Assembly: GCA_017473105.1 (NCBI GenBank) | Contig: JAFUNE010000008.1 | Coordinates: 1-64,000, forward strand | Reading direction: 5' to 3' | Length of the DNA: 64,000 nt | Source of the DNA: Bacilli bacterium | GTDB taxonomy: Bacteria > Bacillota_I > Bacilli_A > RF39 > UBA660 | Shown here: one piece after another, positions 26,361-35,413 of the stretch | How the letters are laid out: every line of letters starts with the position of its first letter | How positions within the stretch are numbered: position 1 is the stretch's first letter | Made by a program: the position numbers and the translations under genes | Notes under the pieces: model-generated | What the model was told of the DNA's origin: nothing | What the model saw: only the letters and a program-made list of their open reading frames with translations | Database searches by the model: none

Positions 26361-26430
26361 TCTTCTACACTTCCTTGTATATTGTATAAGTTAATATTAA
26401 CAAAAATAATTAGATAATTCAAGTTTTTTC

Positions 26431-26459
26431 TTGACTTAACGAAATATATAATGTATTAT
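26431..26459 (+). promoter_or_regulatory. Promoter of tRNA-Ser
   Basis: TTGACT (26431-26436), 17-bp spacer and TATTAT (26454-26459) lie about 22 bp before the tRNA. Confidence 0.75.
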
Positions 26460-26481
26460 TAATACATGGCCAACGGAAAAT

Positions 26482-26572
26482 GGAGACATACTCAAGAGGC
26501 TGAAGAGGCGCCCCTGCTAAGGGTGTAGGTCGGGAAACTGGCGCGAGAGTTCAAATCTCTCTGTCTCCGCCA
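26482..26572 (+). tRNA. tRNA-Ser (anticodon GCU)
   Basis: A 91-nt class II tRNA starts GGAGACATACTCAAGAGG, has anticodon loop CTGCTAA (anticodon GCT), a long variable arm (GTCGGGAAACTGGC region), T-loop TTCAAAT and encoded CCA. It reads AGC/AGU serine codons. Confidence 0.96.
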
Positions 26573-26582
26573 TAAGAAATTA

Positions 26583-26606
26583 ACTCAACATATGTTGAGT
26601 TTTTTT
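26583..26606 (+). terminator. Terminator of tRNA-Ser
   Basis: The palindrome ACTCAACAT/ATGTTGAGT is followed by TTTTTT, 10 bp beyond the tRNA. Confidence 0.82.
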
Positions 26607-26610
26607 ATAC

Positions 26611-26641
26611 AAAAAATAAGAGTAATGACTATTCATTACTC
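26611..26641 (-). terminator. Terminator of the cohesin/peptidase operon
   Basis: The 9-bp stem GAGTAATGA/TCATTACTC with a 4-nt loop is followed by TTATTTTTT on the minus strand and overlaps the stop of the cohesin-like gene. Confidence 0.8.
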
Positions 26642-28269
26642 TTTTCGTTTACATTATTGTCATCTGTTACAACAACTTTGTTCTTTTTGGTAATAAACAA
26701 AATTAATAAAACAATATTTCCAATAACAGATATAATTAATAAAACTATTAATAAAGTATTAGAACTACTTTTACTTTCACTATCAATATTTTGCTTAGAA
26801 ACCTTTAATTTATATTCTTTAACACTTCCATCACTAGCAGTTACCTTTAATGTTACTACACTTCCATCATTTAAATTTTCATTACCTAAGATTTCAATAT
26901 TAGAATTATTATCTTCTAAAATATAATCCAAATCTAATTTATCATCATTTGTGTTTACTTCATATTCTAAATTATCATTTGACAAGTTAATTGAATATCC
27001 ATTAACCTTTAATGCAGATAAATTATTAGATGAAACAAAACTACTTAAATCATCTGTCTTTGTTACTTGAATTGTATATTGTCTTGTACTATTATTTTCA
27101 GCAGTAACAACAACTAATATAACGTTTATTCCATCTTTTAAAGTAATTTTACCTCCACCAGATACTTTAGCTTTTAAATCTTCTGCTATAGCAGTAATCT
27201 CAACACTATCTGTATCAGTAACAAGAGAATAATTTAAAGTGTTTTTATCAAATTTAATATTACCTTCTTTTACAGTCAATTCTCTTAAATAATTATTAGA
27301 ACTTCTATTATCTTTACGATTAACAACAATTGTATAAGTATTAATCTTTTCATTTTCGGCTTTAACTTTAACTAAAACATTATTATCTCCATAATCAAGT
27401 TTAACACTTCTCTCTCCAAAACCACTTACAAAGGATGATTTTAAGCTAGTACGAGTAGCTTTAATACTTATACTACTAACACTAGAATCAACATTCAATT
27501 TATAAGTATTTGTTTTGCTAGAAAAAGATGGATTAATTGTATAACCGACAACACTTAAAGAACTTAAAGTATTAATAGTTTCCCTATTATCTGGTCTAGT
27601 AACATTTATTTTATATATTTTTTTACTACCACTTTCACTTGTAACAACAACATCATAAACATTTTTACCATAATTAACGGTCTTTTTACCAGTACCACTT
27701 ATTTTAGCATATGAACTACTAGCACTAGCAGCAATATTAATTGATGTTTTTTCTGTTGTCATATTATAAGTTAAAGTATTTTTATTAAATCCACTTACAC
27801 TTACACCATCAACACTTAAACTCTTAAGATTATTATCATTACATTTAATTCTAATAGTAGCACTAGCACTACTATTAGAACTAATAGCATTTCCATTTTC
27901 ATTTGAAACACTTATATTTTTTAAACTAATAGTTAATTTGTCATTAGGATTTCCTTTAGCAGTATAAACATACTTTCCAAGTGTTTTACTTCCACTTACC
28001 TTATTTCCATAAACCAAGAAATTACTGTTTGTAGAAGTACCTGCCCACCCACTACTAAGTGAATAAGATTTATAAGTAAGACCACTTCCAGCATTTATAC
28101 TAGCTTCAAATCCAGCAACATATTCACTTCCACTATTTATATTTATAGAACAAGTAACAGATTCACCACTATTAACACTACTAGGACAAGATAAACTAAC
28201 CTCAGCCGCACTTACAAAAAATGGACACATTAAAATAACAAATAATAAATATTTTACTTTATTTTTCAC
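26629..28269 (-). CDS. Membrane-anchored cohesin-like protein with cadherin-like repeats
   Basis: The 546-residue protein has a signal peptide (1-22), a cohesin-like domain (about 23-145; AEVSLSCPSSVNSGESVTCS, then VAGFEASI), about four cadherin-like beta-sandwich repeats (about 150-495; recurring LSSLSV, NTYTIVVNRKD and REYTIQV-type segments), one membrane helix (about 503-525) and a short charged cytoplasmic tail. It should display the cohesin outside the cell. It starts with GTG overlapping the upstream peptidase's stop by one base (TAGTG), behind AGGAGG, so the two genes are translationally coupled. The peptidase carries a dockerin, so the pair probably forms a complex. The cohesin call is by pattern only. 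Confidence 0.82.
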   Translation of the reverse strand: MKNKVKYLLFVILMCPFFVSAAEVSLSCPSSVNSGESVTCSININSGSEYVAGFEASINAGSGLTYKSYSLSSGWAGTSTNSNFLVYGNKVSGSKTLGKYVYTAKGNPNDKLTISLKNISVSNENGNAISSNSSASATIRIKCNDNNLKSLSVDGVSVSGFNKNTLTYNMTTEKTSINIAASASSSYAKISGTGKKTVNYGKNVYDVVVTSESGSKKIYKINVTRPDNRETINTLSSLSVVGYTINPSFSSKTNTYKLNVDSSVSSISIKATRTSLKSSFVSGFGERSVKLDYGDNNVLVKVKAENEKINTYTIVVNRKDNRSSNNYLRELTVKEGNIKFDKNTLNYSLVTDTDSVEITAIAEDLKAKVSGGGKITLKDGINVILVVVTAENNSTRQYTIQVTKTDDLSSFVSSNNLSALKVNGYSINLSNDNLEYEVNTNDDKLDLDYILEDNNSNIEILGNENLNDGSVVTLKVTASDGSVKEYKLKVSKQNIDSESKSSSNTLLIVLLIISVIGNIVLLILFITKKNKVVVTDDNNVNEKSNE

Positions 28270-31166
28270 TAGTTACCTCCTACTATTACATTATTAATTT
28301 TTACTATATCAAATATAGAAACTTTACCATCCATATTATAGTCAGCCGCTAAATAATAAATACCACTTAACTTTTTATCACTATAAACTATATGATTATT
28401 TATTTTAACTATATCAAATATAGAAAGTTTACCATCACTATTAACGTCCCCATCAACAATTAAATAATATCTTTGATTTTGATTATTAACACTTACATCT
28501 ACATAACTACCTGTTGTAATAACATTGCTATTTTTTATTTCAGCACCAAGTACAGAATAAAATTTAAGACTTAAATCATCTTTATTTACAACACTATTTA
28601 AAAAAGTATTCACATTTGTATTAATTCCAATATTATAAATATTGTTACCACTAAAAGAATATTTACTAAGCTCTAATAAATTAGAATTCCCAGTTAAATA
28701 ATAATCTTCTTCAAACAAAATTAAATACAAAGAACTACTACTATCGAAATCCCATAAATTAGTATCAAATTTGTCAAAAACTGTTTGATTTAATACCTCT
28801 TTATCACTCTTAATATAATTATTAGATAAAATAAGTTTATCTTTATAAATATCATAAGTATCATCATCAGTAATACTTATATTTTTGCTAGCAATTAATT
28901 GTTTACTAGAGTCACCATTAACAATATTATTAGAAATATTAATATTGTTTAAATCACTTACTTTCGCACTAATATTAATTTTATTAATTAAATAGTAATC
29001 ACTACTATTATTCATAACTGTATCATTAACAAATACATTATTAACTTTAATTTCATTAACAGGATTAACTACATTAGAAGAAACATATCCGGTATTACTT
29101 CCAGTAATAGATGAATTATAAATATGAATATTATTAATATTTCCATCTTTTAAATTACCTACTAAAACACCACAAGATGTTTTATTACACACAATATCTG
29201 AATTATTAACTAAAATATTAGATAAAACTGAATTACTATCTAAACTCACAGCAATAATACCAGAATAACTATCTGTATTACTTGTATCAACAATATCGAA
29301 ATTATTAAAATTAACTTCTTTTATACTAGCATTTTTAACATTTTTAAATAACGAACCATACTTAGAATATAAATTACTTATCTTATATCCATTTCCATCT
29401 AAATGACCACTAAAATCAAACGGATTCCACCCATTACCTGAATTATAAAAAGTACCATATAAATTAGTTGTATCCTTCTTCATATCAATATCATTACCAA
29501 GTTCATAATAAAGATTTTCATTTAGCGAAGATAATTCACTACCTTTTCTTATTACAATAGGACTACTTTGAGTACCACTTCTTTGTTTATACAAAATTAA
29601 ACTATCACTAACTGAAGAATTACTAAGAACAATCTTTATATAATCGCTAGTAATATTCCCCGTAACTACCATATTTAATTTACTAACATCATTTACAACC
29701 ATAGAATTACTTATCGCAAAGCTAGAAGTAATATCTTTATTATTTTGATCATATACTTTTATAGTATATTTTTCACCAGTATTAATTCCTTTACTCATAA
29801 CATCATGACTAATAGTATTACCATAAATACTTGAATCATTTTCAACTATATTTATAGTTTTATTAACTTCATCATTACTTGTATATAACGCAACAAGATA
29901 ATCTTTTTTTCCATATTTACTCTCAATAGTCACATATACTTTCTCATTATCAAAAGAAACATTACTAAAATCAATAGTCGTAATACCATAAGTAACATTA
30001 GTACTATTAGATTTATAAGTATTATATCCATCACTCACACTAACAGTAAAAACATCATCTGAATCATAATGAAATATCTTAACAGAATTAATTTTTTCAT
30101 TTATATTATCTTTAGTGAACTCATAAACCTGTTTATTTGAACTATTTTGAAATAACTTATTATTAAAATAAACATTATCCCAATTTTTATCTCTTATATC
30201 TTTAACTCCAATAAGTGATTCAACTACATTCTCATCATAATATGAAATATAAAAGTATTCATCTTCATTCCCCCAAGAATTCATAGCAAGCCAAGAACCA
30301 GTAAATGTTGTTCCCTTAATATTAACACTACCATAGTTATCATCCCAACCAATTATAGTAATTGCATGTCCCGAAGCAGAATACTCTTCTCTAGTTAAAC
30401 TACCATCATTATAAACAAGATTTTTATCTTCATCATAAAAATCCCAATATATTCCACTTGCAATAGCACCATAATTCATAATATGTTGTTTCATTTTTTC
30501 ATTATATTTTTCTACATTAGATTTAATCGCATCAACAGAATAATTTTCTTTTAAATATTGCATTCTAAGCATTGGAAAAACAATTAAACTATTTACATCA
30601 AACAAAGTATTATCATAATCTAAATAAGATTCATAACTCATATTTTTATAAGATGTAAAATATGAACCAAAAACATCCTCACTAAAAGGACTATATCCAT
30701 AAAGTAAATACTTAACAACATTAAAATAATTATTAGCTTGACCAAAAGTAGATGTATCTCCATAATATCTAGAAAGATAATCAAAATGATTTTCTGATAA
30801 ATTATAAGTTTTACCCTTCCTTATCATAAAAGATTCAATCATATTATTAGTAGCAAAAGCCCAACATAAACTCAAAGGATATTGATTTTTCATCTCAGGT
30901 ATTAATCTCTTACCATTAACATTTCTAAGATCATAACTTGAAATACTACTCCCATATAAACCATTACTTCTATTTGAAGATAAAGTATTTTCATCAATTT
31001 CATAATAATTTACATATTCATTAGGTACAAGACCAATTTCATTTTTAATACTATCACTTAATTTTAAATACTCTTCATAACTAGGATTAACTTCACTAGC
31101 ATTAACAAATATAAATGAAAAAAATATTAAAAAAAGAAATAAAAATTTATATAAAATATTCTTCAT
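28269..31166 (-). CDS. Secreted papain-like cysteine peptidase with type I dockerin
   Basis: The 965-residue protein has a signal peptide (1-23) and a C1A-type peptidase domain (about 75-330). Its catalytic residues are Q95 and C101 (NQYPLSLCWAFA), H267 (GHAITIIGW) and N296 (NSWG). Long beta-rich regions follow, including a WNPFDFSGHLDGNGYKISNL segment like those of secreted peptidases with beta-helix-type repeats, and then a C-terminal dockerin (about 905-965) with two calcium loops, DVNSDGKLSIFD and DYNMDGKVSIFD. The dockerin should bind the adjacent cohesin-like protein. ATG is preceded by AGGTGTAGT; a SigA-type promoter lies just upstream. Confidence 0.9.
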   Translation of the reverse strand: MKNILYKFLFLFLIFFSFIFVNASEVNPSYEEYLKLSDSIKNEIGLVPNEYVNYYEIDENTLSSNRSNGLYGSSISSYDLRNVNGKRLIPEMKNQYPLSLCWAFATNNMIESFMIRKGKTYNLSENHFDYLSRYYGDTSTFGQANNYFNVVKYLLYGYSPFSEDVFGSYFTSYKNMSYESYLDYDNTLFDVNSLIVFPMLRMQYLKENYSVDAIKSNVEKYNEKMKQHIMNYGAIASGIYWDFYDEDKNLVYNDGSLTREEYSASGHAITIIGWDDNYGSVNIKGTTFTGSWLAMNSWGNEDEYFYISYYDENVVESLIGVKDIRDKNWDNVYFNNKLFQNSSNKQVYEFTKDNINEKINSVKIFHYDSDDVFTVSVSDGYNTYKSNSTNVTYGITTIDFSNVSFDNEKVYVTIESKYGKKDYLVALYTSNDEVNKTINIVENDSSIYGNTISHDVMSKGINTGEKYTIKVYDQNNKDITSSFAISNSMVVNDVSKLNMVVTGNITSDYIKIVLSNSSVSDSLILYKQRSGTQSSPIVIRKGSELSSLNENLYYELGNDIDMKKDTTNLYGTFYNSGNGWNPFDFSGHLDGNGYKISNLYSKYGSLFKNVKNASIKEVNFNNFDIVDTSNTDSYSGIIAVSLDSNSVLSNILVNNSDIVCNKTSCGVLVGNLKDGNINNIHIYNSSITGSNTGYVSSNVVNPVNEIKVNNVFVNDTVMNNSSDYYLINKINISAKVSDLNNINISNNIVNGDSSKQLIASKNISITDDDTYDIYKDKLILSNNYIKSDKEVLNQTVFDKFDTNLWDFDSSSSLYLILFEEDYYLTGNSNLLELSKYSFSGNNIYNIGINTNVNTFLNSVVNKDDLSLKFYSVLGAEIKNSNVITTGSYVDVSVNNQNQRYYLIVDGDVNSDGKLSIFDIVKINNHIVYSDKKLSGIYYLAADYNMDGKVSIFDIVKINNVIVGGN

Positions 31167-31190
31167 ACTACACCTATTATCTATAAAATA

Positions 31191-31219
31191 ATTTTAATAT
31201 ATTTTATATATTTAGTCAA
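31191..31219 (-). promoter_or_regulatory. SigA-type promoter of the peptidase/cohesin operon
   Basis: On the minus strand TTGACT (31214-31219), 17-bp spacer and TAAAAT (31191-31196), ending 24 bp before the peptidase ATG. Confidence 0.78.
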
Positions 31220-31291
31220 TGTAAATAAAGTGTTCTAAATATATAAAAACAAACCTAATTTTGATAAAATATTTAATGTTAGGAGTAAAAA

Positions 31292-33457
31292 ATGAATAAT
31301 GAAATTATAAACGAAATAAGTAAAGAATTAAATGTAAAAGACACTCAAATAGAAAGTGTTTTAAAATTATTAGAAGATGGTAACACAATACCATTTATAG
31401 CAAGATATAGAAAAGAAGCAACTGGAGCACTTGATGAAGAACAAATACGTGTTATTAACGAACACTATGAATATCAAGTAAACCTACTAAAAAGAAAAGA
31501 AGATGTAATTCGCCTTATCGATGAAAAAGGACTACTTACAGATGAAATTAAAACAAACATAATGAATTCTAAAAAATTAGTAGAAGTTGAAGATATATAT
31601 GCGCCATTCAAAGAAAAAAAGAAAACAAAAGCAACAGAAGCAATTAAAAATGGTTTAGAACCACTAGCAAAAATTATAATGAGCTTCCCTGCTACGTTTA
31701 ATGAAGAAAATATTAAAAAATTCTTAAATGAAAATGTTAAAACCACAGAAGACGCTATACAAGGTGCAAAATATATAATCGCAGAATGGATAAGTGATAA
31801 CGCATACTATAGAAAATGGATAAGAAGTTATTTTTATAAAAATGCACTTATCACATCAAAACTTAAGAAAAATGCAGAAGATGAAAATAAAACATATGAA
31901 ATGTATTATGAATACCAAGAAAATATTAAATATATAAAACCACACAGAGTACTAGCAATAAACAGAGGTGAAAATGAAAAAATACTTTCTGTATCAATAG
32001 ATGTAAACAATGATGAAATCATCTCTTATTTAGAAAGTAAAATCATAAAAAAAGAGTCACCTGTTAAACAATATGTAGTTGATGCAATTAAAGATAGTTA
32101 TAAAAGACTAATTAATCCATCAATAGAACGTGAAATAAGAAGTGATTTAACTAGCATAAGTGAAGATAAATCTATAGAAGTATTTAAAGAAAATTTAGAA
32201 AATCTGCTACTTATAGCACCAATGAAAGATAAAAATGTATTAGGATTTGACCCTGCATATAGAACAGGATGTAAACTTGCAGTAGTAGATTCAACATCAA
32301 ATGTTTTAAATATATCTGTTATTTATCCACATGAACCACACAACAAATGGGAAGAGGCTAAAAAAACAATAAAAGATTTAATAAAAAAATACAATATAGA
32401 TATTATAGCTATCGGAAATGGAACAGCATCACGTGAAAGCGAAAAACTAGTAAGCGAAACATTAAAAGAAATTGAAGAAAATTGTAAGTATGCAATTGTA
32501 TCAGAAGCAGGTGCAAGTGTATATAGTGCAAGTCCACTAGCAATAAGTGAATTTCCAGATTTAACAGTTGAAAAAAGAAGTGCAGTTTCAATCGCAAGAA
32601 GATTACAAGATCCACTAAACGAACTAGTTAAAATAGATCCAAAATCTATAGGAGTCGGACAATACCAACACGATGTATCACAAAAGAAACTAACCGAATC
32701 ACTAGATTTCACAGTAACAAAATGTGTTAACAATGTTGGAGTAAATATTAACACAGCTTCCCCTTCTATATTAAAATACATATCAGGTATGACAAAAAGT
32801 GCCATTGATAAAGTAATAAAATATAGAGAACAAAATGGAAAAATAAAATCACGTGAAGAATTAAAGAAAAAGAAATTACTAAGTGAAAAAGTATATGAAC
32901 AAGCTGTAGGTTTTATGAGAGTTGTAGACGGAGAAAATCCACTTGATAAAACAAATATTCACACAGAAAGTTATGAAAAAACTGAAAAATTATTAAAACA
33001 CCTAAATATGACACCAAATGATATAGGTACAAAAGAATTAATAAGTTCACTAGATAAACTTGAAGTTTCTACTCTATCAAAAGAATTAGATATAGATATG
33101 TATACTCTAAATGATATAATCGAATCACTAAAACAACCAAATAGAGACTATAGAGATGACTATGAAATGCCATTATTAAAAAGTGATATCTTAACAATAG
33201 ATAACTTAACTTTAGGAATGAAACTTGAAGGAACAGTAAGAAATGTTGTTGATTTCGGAGCATTCATTGATATTGGTCTACACAGTGATGGACTTGTACA
33301 CATATCAAAAATAACAAATAAATACATCAAACATCCAAGCGAAGTATTAAGTGTTGGAGACATAGTTTCATGCTATGTAATAGATATCAAAAAAGAAAAT
33401 GAAAAAGTTTCTCTATCACTTATAGATCCAAACAATCAAAAAGATTCTAGAAATTAA
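31292..33457 (+). CDS. tex: Tex-like RNA-binding transcription accessory protein
   Basis: The 721-residue protein follows the Tex layout: N-terminal helical Tex_N (IPFIARYRKEATGALDEEQIR), YqgF-like RNase H fold (about 315-450, with LGFDPAYRTGCKLAVVD), tandem helix-hairpin-helix motifs (about 480-620, VGVNINTASPSILKYISGM) and a C-terminal S1 domain (about 640-715, GTVRNVVDFGAFIDIGLH). Tex proteins bind nucleic acid and act in transcription and stress tolerance. TTAGGAG precedes the ATG. It is transcribed divergently from the peptidase operon and ends at a shared terminator. Confidence 0.96.
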   Translation: MNNEIINEISKELNVKDTQIESVLKLLEDGNTIPFIARYRKEATGALDEEQIRVINEHYEYQVNLLKRKEDVIRLIDEKGLLTDEIKTNIMNSKKLVEVEDIYAPFKEKKKTKATEAIKNGLEPLAKIIMSFPATFNEENIKKFLNENVKTTEDAIQGAKYIIAEWISDNAYYRKWIRSYFYKNALITSKLKKNAEDENKTYEMYYEYQENIKYIKPHRVLAINRGENEKILSVSIDVNNDEIISYLESKIIKKESPVKQYVVDAIKDSYKRLINPSIEREIRSDLTSISEDKSIEVFKENLENLLLIAPMKDKNVLGFDPAYRTGCKLAVVDSTSNVLNISVIYPHEPHNKWEEAKKTIKDLIKKYNIDIIAIGNGTASRESEKLVSETLKEIEENCKYAIVSEAGASVYSASPLAISEFPDLTVEKRSAVSIARRLQDPLNELVKIDPKSIGVGQYQHDVSQKKLTESLDFTVTKCVNNVGVNINTASPSILKYISGMTKSAIDKVIKYREQNGKIKSREELKKKKLLSEKVYEQAVGFMRVVDGENPLDKTNIHTESYEKTEKLLKHLNMTPNDIGTKELISSLDKLEVSTLSKELDIDMYTLNDIIESLKQPNRDYRDDYEMPLLKSDILTIDNLTLGMKLEGTVRNVVDFGAFIDIGLHSDGLVHISKITNKYIKHPSEVLSVGDIVSCYVIDIKKENEKVSLSLIDPNNQKDSRN

Positions 33458-33470
33458 TCTAGAATCTTTT
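33438..33470. terminator. Bidirectional terminator between tex and the LamG pilin gene
   Basis: The 13-bp stem AAAAGATTCTAGA/TCTAGAATCTTTT with a 6-nt loop contains the tex stop codon and has T-runs on both strands. Confidence 0.85.
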
Positions 33471-35337
33471 ATTTTTCAATATTCCATCTATTATTAGCAT
33501 AATTCCAGTTATGCATAACTTCATCTTTCGATAATACTCTATTATATATAGCAATATCATACATCTTACCCTTAAATCTAAGTCCTCTTGTAGGTCTTAA
33601 ATCACCAATGGTAGCAACATTATATTTAATATTTTTATTACCAGAAGTAAATGTAACTGGATTTTGAACATCACCATTTATATATATACTAGTAGTACCA
33701 CCTTTAGTAGCAGTAATCTGTAAATTTAATTTCTTACCTTCATATTTACTTATATCAAATGAAATAAAAGCAGTTTTCTTTGTATATTTATTATTATTCC
33801 TATAACTACTACCATCATGATATGAATATACATGTAAATAATTTTTATAAACTCCAATCCAAGTTAAATATAAACCATAATCTTGAGATATAGCAAGTAT
33901 AGTAGCAGGGAATTCACCAGTAGGTTCTCCTTCTTGATTTAAAGTATCAGGAAAAACTGTTGTATATACAGAATATGATTGATTAATTCCCATTGATTGA
34001 GCAATATCAAGAATTGGAATACCTTCTCTAACATCCAATTTTAAAGCATCATTGTCATAATTAAATTTCTCAAAACCAAAACAATCATCTAAAGAACAAT
34101 GCTTTGTTCCATGAAAATCACCAGCATCCTCTTTATCCATAGGATAAAAATCACCAAATCTAATAGGACTAGCATTTTCTTTAGACGCAATTGTTAACTC
34201 TCCATCATTAACTATTCCTGGATTAATATGGACATCAAAATCAAAATGTATTTTTTGAATATTATTTTGAGAAGTAAAATCCATTGAGAATGAATTATCA
34301 CTACGAGTATAAAAATAAATACCACCATTTAAATAATTTGAATATTTATTAAGTTCACTTTCACTAAGTATCGCAGCTTTATAAACCTTCTCGTTAATAT
34401 TATTAGTTTTCATAACAAGTTCATCTCTAAATATATTTTTAAATTTATAAGTAGATGTACTTATATTTTTAACTTTTACATTTAAAGTACCAACATCAGT
34501 ATTTCTAGGAACAAAAATACCAGTTTGATTATATGCAATATTAGCTCCCTTACTAGAAGTAACACCATTAATTAACATACCAGGATTAACTTTTTTAACT
34601 TTTATTTTATTTGCATAATTATGTTTAACAACTATTTCTTCTTTAGATGCATCTTTTTCTATATTTGTAGTAGTAGAAACTTCAAGAGCATATGTTTTAT
34701 CAACTTTCATAGAATCAATCATACTCTTAGTAAGTTTAACAAAACCAATGTAATCTTCAGTTTTACTTGGAACAGTAAAATCCCCATTTAATTTTGTGTT
34801 TCCATAAGAAACATTAAACTTCAAATCAAAATCACTCATATTAGTAATAATAACTGGAACACTATCATTTTGATCGTAAATATCGTACGTATTAGTATAG
34901 ACAAATACATAATCAGTAGCAACATTATCTTTTATATATTCAAGTTTACTACTAGGATTCTCTTCTTCTAAATCAATAACTCCACTCTCTCCACCATTTT
35001 CACTATATTGATAAAAATGTTCACCATCACTCACTTCCAGATATTTTAAACTTCCATCTCTATTTAACTCAGCATAATAATCAAGTTCACGACCATCCAT
35101 ATCAAGCTGATAATCACCAACTGAAGATATAACTGGAGGTACATCTTTACCATTTAAAGAAGAACTAAACGCCTCTTTTTGTATCTCCTTTTTTATAGTT
35201 TCAACCTCGTTTGTAAAACTCTTAACTTTTGACTCCTTAAACATTTTTAAAATATTTGGCATCGCCACTATAACAAGAATCGCAAGTATTGCAATTACAG
35301 CAAGCAACTCTACTAAAGTAAAACCACGTTTTTTCAT
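33469..35337 (-). CDS. Giant type IV pilin-like protein with LamG-like C terminus (copy B)
   Basis: The 622-residue protein starts with a class III prepilin leader (MKKRG, cleavage before FTLVELLAVIAILAILVIVA, with the conserved Glu at position 5 of the mature form). The N-terminal helix is followed by a conserved stretch (LDMDGRELDYYAELNRDGSL, about residues 78-98) and beta-rich regions. Two cysteines (HCSLDDCFG, about 430) are followed by a concanavalin/LamG-like domain to about 615. Ordinary pilins and pseudopilins are about 100-200 residues, so this is several times larger. It is the second of two adjacent paralogues and may be an adhesin on a pilus-like fibre. No pilus motor or prepilin peptidase is in the window. 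Confidence 0.85.
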   Translation of the reverse strand: MKKRGFTLVELLAVIAILAILVIVAMPNILKMFKESKVKSFTNEVETIKKEIQKEAFSSSLNGKDVPPVISSVGDYQLDMDGRELDYYAELNRDGSLKYLEVSDGEHFYQYSENGGESGVIDLEEENPSSKLEYIKDNVATDYVFVYTNTYDIYDQNDSVPVIITNMSDFDLKFNVSYGNTKLNGDFTVPSKTEDYIGFVKLTKSMIDSMKVDKTYALEVSTTTNIEKDASKEEIVVKHNYANKIKVKKVNPGMLINGVTSSKGANIAYNQTGIFVPRNTDVGTLNVKVKNISTSTYKFKNIFRDELVMKTNNINEKVYKAAILSESELNKYSNYLNGGIYFYTRSDNSFSMDFTSQNNIQKIHFDFDVHINPGIVNDGELTIASKENASPIRFGDFYPMDKEDAGDFHGTKHCSLDDCFGFEKFNYDNDALKLDVREGIPILDIAQSMGINQSYSVYTTVFPDTLNQEGEPTGEFPATILAISQDYGLYLTWIGVYKNYLHVYSYHDGSSYRNNNKYTKKTAFISFDISKYEGKKLNLQITATKGGTTSIYINGDVQNPVTFTSGNKNIKYNVATIGDLRPTRGLRFKGKMYDIAIYNRVLSKDEVMHNWNYANNRWNIEK

Positions 35338-35383
35338 ATATCTTCACCTATTATTAATTATACATCAAATTAATCATAAAAAC

Positions 35384-35412
35384 AAAAATTCTAGAATTAT
35401 TTCTAGAATTTT
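35384..35412 (-). terminator. Terminator between the two LamG pilin genes
   Basis: A perfect 12-bp stem AAAATTCTAGAA/TTCTAGAATTTT with loop TTAT lies just after the first pilin gene's stop. The second pilin therefore likely has its own promoter or relies on read-through. Confidence 0.78.
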
Positions 35413-35413
35413 A

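Noticed and set aside
32323..32805. 160-codon open frame antisense to tex
   Set aside because: It lies wholly within tex on the other strand, has no ribosome binding site, and is an expected shadow of low-GC coding sequence.
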